A DNA stretch of 14,236 nucleotides from JBGUVL01 sp964370395 (GCA_964370395.1 CAYJIZ010000031.1:1-14236), one strand, 5' to 3'; shown: positions 7,302 through 14,236, counted from the stretch's first letter. The notes: generated from the sequence alone by a model not told the origin. Numbers and translations are program-made.

Positions 7302-9030
7302 ACGCTTTAATCACCATAATTTCTTCGTTTTCACTCATTCCATAAGGTGAAATTGTATATTCTTCAACCGAAGCTGGTACGATAAAGGTTTCCGCATAGT
7401 GTACAATAAATGGTTCAAATGATCCATCTACACTTTCCACAATCGCTTCTTTTCCTTCAATTAAGTTAAGCATATTCACAGAGTTATGTGTTTTATGATT
7501 TGTTTTCTCTTTAAATGTATATCTTCTAGTTTCAATAAACTCTAATTCATGCAATCCTGTATGTTCTACTTTGCATGTATTGTTTTCTTCTTCTACTTCA
7601 TAAATAGCATTCACTAGGTTTTTTTCTACCCATGGTGTTGTACGATCCCATGCGATTACTTCTTTTCCATGTTCCACATGCACTGGACGAGGAAGACCAT
7701 CTAATCCTAAACGTTCCCAATCCCATAATTTGAATGTGAAAATATAAGGTGTCGCACTAATTTCTAATACCATTGTTCCACTTCCAGAACAGTGACAAGT
7801 GCCCGCAGGAATCAAATAGTGATCATGTTTTTTCGCAGTGAATTTATTAATGTATTTATCCGCATCGAATACGATATCACCTTTTTGCGCTAATCGTAAA
7901 TCATCAATCATTTCTTCTGGGTTGATGTTTTCTTTCAATCCTAAATAAACACATGCATCTTCTTTCGCATCCAAAATATAGTAACTTTCATCTTGCGTAT
8001 AAGGCATACCAAAGTTTTTCTTCATGTATTCTGTCAATGGGTGAACTTGTAATGATAATGCTTGTCCTTCCATTGTATCTAAGAAGTCAAAACGAATTGG
8101 GAATTCTGCTCCAAAACGCGCATAGATTTGTGGTCCTAACAATTGTTTTGGTTGGTACAATACCACATCGATTGCTGGCAATTCAAATTCCACACCATCA
8201 AAATCAAATAAAATACTGTTTTCTTCCGGTACTCCATCAAAACTCCAAGCATAGTTTGCTTTTTCACGATCAAGGTTACAAACTTCTTTCATCCATTGTC
8301 CACCCCATACTCCTGGATCGAAGTAAGGTACTGTACGGAATGGTTGACTCGCTGCTTTCTTTAAACTATGACGGAATGTGTCACCACTAATCATTTTAGG
8401 ATCGTTTTCTTTGTTGGTATCCACTACGTAGTCCATACGATCAAACAAACGCACTTTATGTTTATCTGCAATACGCCATTCAATAAAGAATGCACGTTTG
8501 TATTTTCTTAAAATATCTTCATCATTATTATCTGCTTTATAGTTACACATTCCTTTACGGAAACGCATTTGAATTTCCCAACGAGCCATATCAAAATAAA
8601 CATTAATATCCCCTTGGCTAATTAAACTAGCACCAACTCCACAAATTACACTTACTCCTTGTAGAGAAGCCACTACGTCTTGTGCTTCTTTTAATTTTAC
8701 TTCATCAATAAAATCAACAAAGTCTCCATAGTACATTTTCCCAAATACACGATCATCTGTTAAATGGTATTTCATTTGTTCTGTAATTGTTTTCCCATCT
8801 TTGAAGATATGTGATGTTTCAATTACTGTAGCTGGATTTAATTTTTTAATTAGTTGTTTTACTTCTTCTTCATTCACTCCAGGATAGTAGTCAAACACTA
8901 CCACACAGTCTTTTTTCATTTCACTTTTTAATTGTGAAGCGATTGCTTCATAACCACAAATTGCTTTGTGTCCAGTCACTTTCGTCTTTGGAAATTTTTC
9001 GTATTTCGATTCAAAATTTAAGTATGCCAT
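7267..9030 (-). CDS. class I phosphomannose isomerase-like protein with a large extra N-terminal domain
   Basis: A 587-residue protein, well above the roughly 310-400 residues of ordinary class I mannose-6-phosphate isomerases. The C-terminal half (about 285-580) carries the type I zinc cupin: Q328 and H330 in LSLQVHP, E348 in QDESYYILDA, H413 in PAGTCHCSGSG, then a WDWERLGLDG segment. The N-terminal about 230 residues look like a separate alpha/beta domain: CVVVFDYYPG (42-51), VSVICGVGASLI (126-137), DMARWEIQMRFRKG (147-160) and FIEWRIADKHK (182-192). VICGVGA occupies the place of a P-loop but lacks GKS/T, so I read it as a kinase-like fold without normal ATP binding; this is inference. It is the second gene of the operon, 1 base after the small cupin, with AAGGAG 10 bases before the ATG. 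Family members of this long form exist in gut Firmicutes and Bacteroidetes, to my recollection without a proven substrate. Confidence 0.8.
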   Translation of the reverse strand: MAYLNFESKYEKFPKTKVTGHKAICGYEAIASQLKSEMKKDCVVVFDYYPGVNEEEVKQLIKKLNPATVIETSHIFKDGKTITEQMKYHLTDDRVFGKMYYGDFVDFIDEVKLKEAQDVVASLQGVSVICGVGASLISQGDINVYFDMARWEIQMRFRKGMCNYKADNNDEDILRKYKRAFFIEWRIADKHKVRLFDRMDYVVDTNKENDPKMISGDTFRHSLKKAASQPFRTVPYFDPGVWGGQWMKEVCNLDREKANYAWSFDGVPEENSILFDFDGVEFELPAIDVVLYQPKQLLGPQIYARFGAEFPIRFDFLDTMEGQALSLQVHPLTEYMKKNFGMPYTQDESYYILDAKEDACVYLGLKENINPEEMIDDLRLAQKGDIVFDADKYINKFTAKKHDHYLIPAGTCHCSGSGTMVLEISATPYIFTFKLWDWERLGLDGLPRPVHVEHGKEVIAWDRTTPWVEKNLVNAIYEVEEENNTCKVEHTGLHELEFIETRRYTFKEKTNHKTHNSVNMLNLIEGKEAIVESVDGSFEPFIVHYAETFIVPASVEEYTISPYGMSENEEIMVIKAYVRQANEKCNH

Positions 9031-9031
9031 A

Positions 9032-9589
9032 TTAATTTGTCTCCTTCACAATGATTTCATCATTCTCTTTAAAAACACGTACACCAAACGGTTGTTTCTC
9101 TACTCTTTCGTAGTCATATCCCGCTTGCAAAGACCAACATGCCCCAACACGTAATTCTTCTTGTGATGTGTTAATTAGACGGTGCGCCAATTTTCCATTA
9201 ATGTAGTGAATGCTTCCTTCTTCGATTTCTTCACCGAAGCAGTTTCCATCCTCATCCATATAAAGTAGGATTCCTTTTCCTGCTAAACCAAAGTAGATTT
9301 CGGCACATGATGTATCCGCATGGAAATGCCCTCTCGTCATGTTGCACTCTTTGTTTACATAAACAGGTTTTAATACTGACAATCCCCAGTTTAATGCATG
9401 TGGGTTGCCCTTTTCGCTTTCTGGACACATGTAAACTTCGTACATTATCGTATCCTCAGCAATCGTTGGATCCACTGATTCATAGAAGTGTTTCGCATCT
9501 TTGTACTGTTTATTTGTAACGATGACACCTTCTCCTTCAATGTATCCATTTAGGTAATCTTGGTATGCTTTTGCCTTTGTGATTTTCAT
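9032..9589 (-). CDS. archaeal-type cupin glucose-6-phosphate isomerase (short form)
   Basis: A 185-residue cupin matching the PF06560 phosphoglucose isomerases first known from Thermococcales. These cytoplasmic metalloenzymes interconvert glucose 6-phosphate and fructose 6-phosphate. The ligands H88 and H90 in RGHFHADTSCAEIY, E97 in the same motif and H136 in KLAHRLIN fall at the very residue numbers reported for the Pyrococcus furiosus enzyme. Length is normal. It is the first gene of the leftward four-gene operon, preceded by AGAGAGG 7 bases before the ATG, a TTGACA-type promoter and a perfect operator palindrome. Its place in an operon with three other isomerase-type proteins suggests a specialised sugar phosphate rather than central glycolysis, but glucose 6-phosphate cannot be ruled out. 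Confidence 0.83.
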   Translation of the reverse strand: MKITKAKAYQDYLNGYIEGEGVIVTNKQYKDAKHFYESVDPTIAEDTIMYEVYMCPESEKGNPHALNWGLSVLKPVYVNKECNMTRGHFHADTSCAEIYFGLAGKGILLYMDEDGNCFGEEIEEGSIHYINGKLAHRLINTSQEELRVGACWSLQAGYDYERVEKQPFGVRVFKENDEIIVKETN

Positions 9590-9612
9590 TGTTTTACCTC
9601 TCTTTACAACTA

Positions 9613-9626
9613 AATGTTATAACATT
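9613..9626. promoter_or_regulatory. operator O3, perfect palindrome AATGTTATAACATT
   Basis: A perfect 14-bp palindrome in front of the isomerase operon, overlapping its likely -10 box. It has the same AATGT-N4-ACATT form as O1 and O2 near the gntR/deoC genes. This shared site is the main evidence that the two operons are controlled by the same regulator. Confidence 0.65.
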
Positions 9627-9642
9627 ATAATATTAGTGTCAA
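9614..9642 (-). promoter_or_regulatory. promoter of the four-gene isomerase operon
   Basis: On the minus strand a consensus TTGACA (9642-9637) is followed by TATAAC (9621-9616; TG-extended, 15-base spacer) or TAACAT (9619-9614; 17-base spacer). Both -10 candidates lie inside operator O3, so a bound repressor would block polymerase. Which of the two is used cannot be told from sequence. Confidence 0.6.
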
Positions 9643-9686
9643 TTCCTTTTTCAATTATTTATTTTTTAGTGCGAAATACCCTATAA

Positions 9687-9705
9687 AATGTTATAATATA
9701 ATAAC
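9687..9705 (+). promoter_or_regulatory. GT14 promoter -10 region with operator half-site O4
   Basis: TGTTATAAT (9689-9697) is a TG-extended consensus -10 box for the rightward glycosyltransferase gene; the -35 region is poor. The same bases read AATGTTATAATATA, matching operator O3 at 12 of 14 positions, and GTTAT/ATAAC (9690-9705) form a gapped dyad. GGAGG (9708-9712) and ATG at 9720 follow. Confidence 0.5.
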
Positions 9706-9719
9706 TTGGAGGATTCCTT

Positions 9720-10667
9720 ATGAAAATTGCTTATTTAGTACATTCCGATCGTGAATACGATGAATTAGTCGAAACGATCAACCAATTAATCAAGCAAGAT
9801 GACCATGTCTTCATTATGATTAACGACAATGATTTAAGAGGACGTATTCACTTTGTATATGCCGAAGATCGCCGTGTTCACATCTCTGAAAAACAAGAGT
9901 TTGCGCAAGAGGGTGACTTATCGATGGCAAGAGGTACCATGTTGCAAATGAAAGAAGCAGCAGAGTTAGGTGGATTTGATTATTTTATTAACTTAACAGA
10001 TGGTATGATTCCGATTAAATCACGTAATGAAATTGTTGCCTTCTTAGAAGAACACAATGGAAAAGACTTCTATTACGTCGATCGTGACGAGAAACAAGAT
10101 CCTGAATTACGTAAGAAAACACTTAAATATTATACGTTCACAAACTTGTTATCCTTTCCAACAAGTAACTTCGCTCGTGGTTTCACTAAATTAAACGCCC
10201 GCTTTTTAAATTTAATCGGGTTACGCAGAACACTTGAAGATACAATTATGATAGGAAGTCCATGGTTTATGATTTCTAAAAAGAGTGCCTTATTGTTAGT
10301 TGATCATGTTGATTATGTTTCTACTAATTTCAAACTATCTTGGTACCCTGAAGAAATGTACATTCCGATGATGATGGAAAAGTTTGTGATGAAAAACGAT
10401 AGTAGCAATCACATCAACAAAGACTACCGCTACATTGGTCCACAATCGCATTGGGTAGAAAGCCAAAGTGCAAGACCAGTTTCAAGTGATGCATCTTTGC
10501 ATTTAAGCGATGCGTTATTCGCTGCATCAATCACAACTGCTCCAGAGACACTTCATTTCTATGAAGACTTCTTCGACAAATACAACGAAGGATATGTTAA
10601 AAGCGCAGAACAAATTGAAAAAGAGGAACGTATCATCGATCCTGAAATATTTCTTAAAAAAAGATAA
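9720..10667 (+). CDS. GT14-type glycosyltransferase (Branch / core-2/I-branching family)
   Basis: A 315-residue protein of the Branch family (PF02485, CAZy GT14), GT-A-like enzymes that add a sugar, usually GlcNAc or xylose, to an acceptor glycan. MKIAYLVHSDREYD (1-14) is the first strand. FDYFINLTDGMIPIKS (86-101) matches the family's 'LSG.DyPi' segment. GSPWFMISKKSA (179-190) matches 'GS.W..l'. SWYPEEMYIP (207-216) matches the 'pDE' segment, whose second acid (E212 here) corresponds to the catalytic base of animal core-2 GnT. There is no signal peptide or membrane helix, so it probably works on the cytoplasmic side on a lipid-linked or intracellular acceptor. It is divergent from the isomerase operon, and its promoter overlaps a degenerate operator, suggesting co-regulation. 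It ends at a hairpin shared with the convergent phosphoesterase gene. Donor and acceptor are unknown. Confidence 0.83.
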   Translation: MKIAYLVHSDREYDELVETINQLIKQDDHVFIMINDNDLRGRIHFVYAEDRRVHISEKQEFAQEGDLSMARGTMLQMKEAAELGGFDYFINLTDGMIPIKSRNEIVAFLEEHNGKDFYYVDRDEKQDPELRKKTLKYYTFTNLLSFPTSNFARGFTKLNARFLNLIGLRRTLEDTIMIGSPWFMISKKSALLLVDHVDYVSTNFKLSWYPEEMYIPMMMEKFVMKNDSSNHINKDYRYIGPQSHWVESQSARPVSSDASLHLSDALFAASITTAPETLHFYEDFFDKYNEGYVKSAEQIEKEERIIDPEIFLKKR

Positions 10668-10669
10668 CA

Positions 10670-10700
10670 AAAGGCTACTCATTGAGTAGCCTTTCTTTTC
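10670..10700. terminator. bidirectional intrinsic terminator between GT14 and the phosphoesterase gene
   Basis: AAAGGCTACTC (10670-10680) and GAGTAGCCTTT (10684-10694) form a perfect 11-bp stem with a 3-base loop. A T-rich tail follows on the right and an A-rich stretch precedes on the left, so it can stop transcription from both convergent genes. Confidence 0.9.
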
Positions 10701-10702
10701 TT

Positions 10703-13700
10703 TTAATGTTTTCTTTTCAATAACGCTAATCCACCAACACAAGCAATCGCAATTACTACGATTATTCCTGTCCATACTAGTGCATCACTACTCACTTCAT
10801 CACTCGCTTTGCTCGCTTGTGATAGAGGTGTTTTTTCTTTCTCTACACTTTCCTCAGTTGTATTAGTTTCACTCTTTTCTTTTGAATCCGTATCGTTTGT
10901 TTTCGTCTTCTTCTCCACATACTCATTGACAAGTTCACGATTCACCACATACGTCGTTTCTTTTTTAATCGTAGGTGCCACAGTAGTCCCGTCATTTTTT
11001 GGTAAAGATGGCGTTGGTGTCACCTCTGGTTTTACTACTGGCTTCGTATCTGGTTTCAACTCCGGTTTCACTTCAGGTTTCACTTCTGGTTTTGAATCTG
11101 GACTTGTTCCTTCCTCTTTCTCTACTCGTTGTAATCCTTGAAGTTTTATCACCCCTTGTAAATACAACTGCATCGCTACATCTTCACTAAGATCATCTTT
11201 ATTTAAAAGATTACTTTTTATCGTTTCAAACACTAATTGTGCTTCTTTAAAACTTGTATCTGTGTAATCTTCTTTTTGTAAACCAGTGAAGTGTTGCAAC
11301 ATTTCTTGCATTGTACGCACTTGCTCACTACTTGCTTTCTTTTGTAGTTGCAATAGCGTTGCTTGTAAACTTTCATACGCTTTTTGTAAAACACTCTTAT
11401 TCACTTCATTTTGCGCAATGGCATCCTTTGCCAATTGCAGCACAGCTTTCATACTAGCAAAGCTACTCGTTGTAAATTGTTCGCTTCCTTTTGCATTCGC
11501 ATCATTCAACAATGCATTATAATCATTAAATGCAAAGGTATCTCCTGTTACTTCCAAACGTGCAATCGTAATAAATGTATTATTGTTGTAGCTTGGAGAA
11601 CCCAAAGAAGTCACACGAATGTTCGTAGCTTTTTGAGCAGCAAAAGAAACACGTTTCCAATTATTGTTTGATAACCAAGTCCCATTTGCTACTTCTTTGT
11701 ATGTTTGTCCATTGTCACTACTTAATTCAATTTTGTAGTTTTCAATAAATCCTTGCATTTGGTAAGCACGACCATTTATAGTAGAACCATTTACTTTGTA
11801 ATTTTGAAGTGGTAAGTAACGTACTCCATCAACAATACTCATTTCCTTTAATGTCATCGTAACACTTGTTTGATTTGTTTGATTACTACGATAATACGTA
11901 TTTCCATTGTCATCAAACGCATTTTCGATACCATTTTGGTCTACACCATCCACATTTGTTGTGTAAGTAATCATATCTTGTGCTAGATCATCACTATCAT
12001 CTTGGTAAGTTTCTAATGTATCATCGATGATCATTTCAAACTCATCACGATATTTATTGTTTTTAAAATCATAAATACGTACTTGCGTATACCCATCGTA
12101 TACATTCACGATATAACCAATTTGTTGTTGGTTCAATCCATTTTCATTTTGTGCCAAAGATGGTGCATCTAACATCGTAGCATACCCATTATTTACAGCA
12201 CTCGCTACACCTACTCCATTATGGATGTGTCCACTAATTAAAACTACTTGTGGATATTTCTTCAAAATTGCTTTTAACTTAGCATCTTGATTCCCTACTG
12301 TCCAATATGTACTTCTTGCATGCGTATCGTTTAACGGTTGGTGCAAAGTAACAAAGATCGGTTGCTCTGGATCCGTATTTTTTTCTAATGTGTTTTCAAA
12401 CCAAGTTAATTGCTCATCACTTAAATAAGCATAGTCCTTTAAATCTTTTTCCGTATTTAAAGAAATGAACTGAAAACCTTGGATTGTTGTCGCATAATAT
12501 GTTTTCTCTTTTGTGACACTGTCTTCTTCGTTATCCAACCACTTATTTTTAAATGGTAAGTAACGTGTCATAAAGTTATCCTCTAATCCACAATAACTCG
12601 AAGAAGCATTCGGGTCTTTTCCCCCTTCTGGGTTATTTCCACACAACCAACGTACATCGTGGTTCCCTTGTGTTAATACTAATCGATTCCCCATTGTTAG
12701 CCAATTTTCTTCCATTAATTTTTGGAAATTTGCATACTGTGCTTTTGTTCCATCTTGCGTATAGTCACCAGCAATTAAAATAGTATCAGTCAATGGTTCC
12801 TCTTTTTTAAGATCGTTCATAGCATCCAAAACATAATTTGAATTCGTGTCATTACCACTACCAACATGTGTATCACTCAAAACCGCAAAACTCAACAAGC
12901 GCTTATCTTGGCGTTCAAAACGCATAATTTCTTTGCGTAATTGGTAGTTAGCATTATTTAAACTTGCTTTTGTTGCACCACTTATCACAAATGCTTCGGC
13001 TGTTGCTATTGCCTTTTTCATGCTTCCAGCTAATGCATGATCTGGTTGTTTTGCCAACAATGTTTTGGCTTCTTGAAGCGTAGTACGGAATGTATATTTC
13101 GCATCTAATACTTGCTTCGCTTCTTGAATTGAAGCAATGGCACCATTTAATTGCTCAACACTCCAGTTTGTGAAAACTGCTGTTCTAATTGGTTTGTACA
13201 CTGCTTCAAAAACACTTTTGTCTTCTTTGTTGTACACTGTATTTGCTAACGCTTGATCACAAGTTACAAACAGTGCTTCTAATTCTTTTATCAATGCTTG
13301 TTTTTCTGCTTCCACTTGGCTTTGCGCATACACATCATACAAAGCATTAATTTCTGTCTCATTTAATAAGCCATGGTAAACTTTCAACTCATCGTAGTAA
13401 CCACCACTTACTCCATTTTTAAAGAACCCATCGGCTCCTAGTACTAAACTAGAACCATTTACATCAATTGTTTTTCCTTTTTGACTCGCAATGTTTGTCA
13501 CTTGGTTTTTGCTACCATCAATGTAAGTAGTCATATTCCCATCACGATCGTAGTTCACAACAATGTGATGCCATTTTTCGTCTTCAAAACTTGTAACACG
13601 ATGTTCCATACGTGCACTATCCGCATTAAAATTCACACGAATATTCGATGTAAAACTCCCAATCGCAAACCCTTTGTTTCCTCCACTATTGTAATCTTTA

Positions 13701-14092
13701 TTTCCGATGATCGTACCACCTGAATCACCTGCAATGCTTTTACTACGATCGTCTTTCCACCAAAAAGACAAAGCGTAATCATCCGCATTGAACTTAATTT
13801 TATTTCCTAAATTAACATACTGTAGCGGTGCAGCTCCACCTTCTGCATTACTATCTGGGTTTTGAATGTGCAATACTTTATTACCAGCTTTTAAATCTTC
13901 TATGTATTGTACCTCTCCCACTGCATTTCCATGATAATTGTTTCCACTATTATCTTCTACATCACCTTCAAAATCATAACTCGCAATCAAAGTAGCATCA
14001 CTTTCTTGCGCGTTCAACACTGTTGGTACACTCAGTGGTAAACAACTCATACCAAGTAGCGCACTCAACATTACCATCTTTAGTTTTTTCAT
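10703..14092 (-). CDS. surface-anchored multidomain metallophosphoesterase (LamG - FIVAR - calcineurin-like - F5/8C - FIVAR)
   Basis: An 1129-residue secreted protein. A signal peptide (1-28, cut after VLNA) is followed by a LamG/concanavalin-like domain (about 33-245: SYDFEGDVEDNSGN, WHHIVVNYDRDGNMTTYIDG, YYDELKVYHGLL) and helical FIVAR-like segments (about 257-393). The calcineurin-like phosphoesterase (about 398-680) has every metal motif: SDTHVG (D407, H409), AGDYTQDG (D443), GNHD (N477, H478), LHQP (H584) and GHIHNG (H622, H624). A discoidin/F5/8C-like module (about 704-850) and further FIVAR-like repeats (about 856-917 and 925-988) precede a KPEV-type Pro-rich stalk (1000-1030), a membrane helix (about 1105-1124) and KRKH. 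No LPxTG is present; SKASD occupies that place. It probably hydrolyses a phosphomonoester or diester outside the cell, such as a nucleotide, phosphoglycan or teichoic acid, while the flanking modules bind carbohydrate. AGGGGGAG precedes the start. The substrate is not readable. Confidence 0.85.
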   Translation of the reverse strand: MKKLKMVMLSALLGMSCLPLSVPTVLNAQESDATLIASYDFEGDVEDNSGNNYHGNAVGEVQYIEDLKAGNKVLHIQNPDSNAEGGAAPLQYVNLGNKIKFNADDYALSFWWKDDRSKSIAGDSGGTIIGNKDYNSGGNKGFAIGSFTSNIRVNFNADSARMEHRVTSFEDEKWHHIVVNYDRDGNMTTYIDGSKNQVTNIASQKGKTIDVNGSSLVLGADGFFKNGVSGGYYDELKVYHGLLNETEINALYDVYAQSQVEAEKQALIKELEALFVTCDQALANTVYNKEDKSVFEAVYKPIRTAVFTNWSVEQLNGAIASIQEAKQVLDAKYTFRTTLQEAKTLLAKQPDHALAGSMKKAIATAEAFVISGATKASLNNANYQLRKEIMRFERQDKRLLSFAVLSDTHVGSGNDTNSNYVLDAMNDLKKEEPLTDTILIAGDYTQDGTKAQYANFQKLMEENWLTMGNRLVLTQGNHDVRWLCGNNPEGGKDPNASSSYCGLEDNFMTRYLPFKNKWLDNEEDSVTKEKTYYATTIQGFQFISLNTEKDLKDYAYLSDEQLTWFENTLEKNTDPEQPIFVTLHQPLNDTHARSTYWTVGNQDAKLKAILKKYPQVVLISGHIHNGVGVASAVNNGYATMLDAPSLAQNENGLNQQQIGYIVNVYDGYTQVRIYDFKNNKYRDEFEMIIDDTLETYQDDSDDLAQDMITYTTNVDGVDQNGIENAFDDNGNTYYRSNQTNQTSVTMTLKEMSIVDGVRYLPLQNYKVNGSTINGRAYQMQGFIENYKIELSSDNGQTYKEVANGTWLSNNNWKRVSFAAQKATNIRVTSLGSPSYNNNTFITIARLEVTGDTFAFNDYNALLNDANAKGSEQFTTSSFASMKAVLQLAKDAIAQNEVNKSVLQKAYESLQATLLQLQKKASSEQVRTMQEMLQHFTGLQKEDYTDTSFKEAQLVFETIKSNLLNKDDLSEDVAMQLYLQGVIKLQGLQRVEKEEGTSPDSKPEVKPEVKPELKPDTKPVVKPEVTPTPSLPKNDGTTVAPTIKKETTYVVNRELVNEYVEKKTKTNDTDSKEKSETNTTEESVEKEKTPLSQASKASDEVSSDALVWTGIIVVIAIACVGGLALLKRKH
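11028..11099 (-). repeat. six 12-bp tandem units coding the KPEV stalk
   Basis: Six in-frame 12-bp units on the plus strand, each beginning GG(T/C)TT, for example GGTTTCACTTCA and GGTTTCACTTCT. They encode repeated Lys-Pro-x-x tetrapeptides of the wall-spanning stalk of the phosphoesterase. The three central units are the most alike, suggesting recent slippage or duplication. Confidence 0.7.
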
Positions 14093-14236
14093 CTCATTTC
14101 TCCCCCTCAGACATTACTATTTTAGTGTAATTTTTCATCATATGAATGAAGAGAAGGTAAATTTTAAGTAAAGGTATGCGCAAGATTATTTTATTTTTTT
14201 GTTAAATTCGAAAAAAAAAGGATTTTACTAACACTA
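14093..14236. other. non-coding upstream region of the phosphoesterase gene
   Basis: About 144 bases with no supportable gene. Near the phosphoesterase start it holds the ribosome site AGGGGGAG. A gapped dyad ATTAC/GTAAT (14113-14131) lies a little further upstream, but no convincing -35/-10 pair is present; TAAAAT on the minus strand near 14121 is a weak -10 candidate. The far end is A/T-rich with T-runs and no hairpin. Confidence 0.4.

Noticed and set aside
7953..8390. A 145-codon open frame on the plus strand
   Set aside because: It is antisense to the well-supported PMI-like gene, is low in complexity and has no domain or promoter.
5629..9589. Sulfoquinovose (sulfo-TAL/SFT) pathway as explanation of aldolase plus cupin isomerases
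   Set aside because: As I recall, that pathway uses a transaldolase and an SQ isomerase of a different family. Here DeoC, PF06560 cupins and a PMI-like protein are present, and no sulfo-lyase, dehydrogenase or exporter is visible.
10809..11141. A 110-codon plus-strand frame rich in Phe, Ser and Gly
   Set aside because: It is the complement of the Pro/Lys stalk of the phosphoesterase. The repeat-like protein pattern is only a mirror of that coding repeat.
14192..14222. A 9-codon plus-strand frame behind a purine-rich stretch near the right edge
   Set aside because: It is too short, with no sign that it is translated, and lies in an A/T-rich upstream region.
1..14236. CRISPR array, tRNA, rRNA, insertion sequence, attachment site or riboswitch
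   Set aside because: I saw no evenly spaced direct repeats, no cloverleaf-like conserved sequence, no transposase and no terminal repeats. All leaders except the inverted repeat at 5558-5608 are short and simple.

Overview
The window is AT-rich DNA with Gram-positive style expression signals: strong purine-rich ribosome binding sites, TATAAT boxes and U-tailed hairpin terminators. The two secreted proteins have Firmicutes-type signal peptides and end in a Pro-rich stalk, a membrane helix and a short basic tail. FIVAR-like helical units, an InlB/Flg_new-like repeat and '-TSD-'/'-ASD-' sequences in place of LPxTG suggest a gut or oral Firmicute of the Erysipelotrichia kind. That placement is an inference from protein style, not a proven taxonomy.

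Layout, left to right. (1) A leftward operon (bases 1595-1, continuing out of the window) encodes a DeoC-type aldolase, an RmlD-like SDR that starts with GTG immediately after the deoC stop, and the first two codons of a third gene. (2) A divergent GntR/UTRA regulator is read rightward (1730-2494). It shares a bidirectional terminator with a second, leftward GntR/UTRA regulator (2529-3263). (3) A large wall-associated protein is read leftward (3340-5556); its repetitive, Gly/Asn/Ser/Thr-rich sequence suggests a beta-helix. (4) A tight leftward four-gene operon (9589-5629) encodes a small archaeal-type cupin phosphoglucose isomerase, a 587-residue class I phosphomannose-isomerase-like protein with an unusual N-terminal half, an AP-endonuclease-2/xylose-isomerase-like TIM barrel, and a second, larger cupin phosphoglucose-isomerase-like protein. 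(5) A divergent GT14-type glycosyltransferase follows (9720-10667). (6) Convergent to it is an 1129-residue surface metallophosphoesterase with LamG-like, FIVAR-like and discoidin-like modules (10703-14092).

The most informative signal is regulatory. The same palindrome, AATGT-N4-ACATT, occurs at the deoC/gntR divergent promoter (two copies, 1603 and 1669) and at the isomerase/glycosyltransferase divergent promoter (one perfect copy at 9613, one half-copy on the GT14 -10 box at 9687), about 8 kb apart. Its core GTNATNAC resembles the usual GntR-family GTNTANAC. I infer that the regulator at 1730 controls itself, the deoC-SDR operon, the four-isomerase operon and the glycosyltransferase as one regulon. 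That would join four sugar-isomerase-type proteins, an aldolase and a reductase in one sugar-phosphate pathway whose substrate I cannot name. No transporter, PTS component, sugar kinase or glycoside hydrolase is visible in the window. The sugar may therefore come from an importer encoded elsewhere, or the cluster may make a precursor for a surface glycan that the GT14 enzyme uses.
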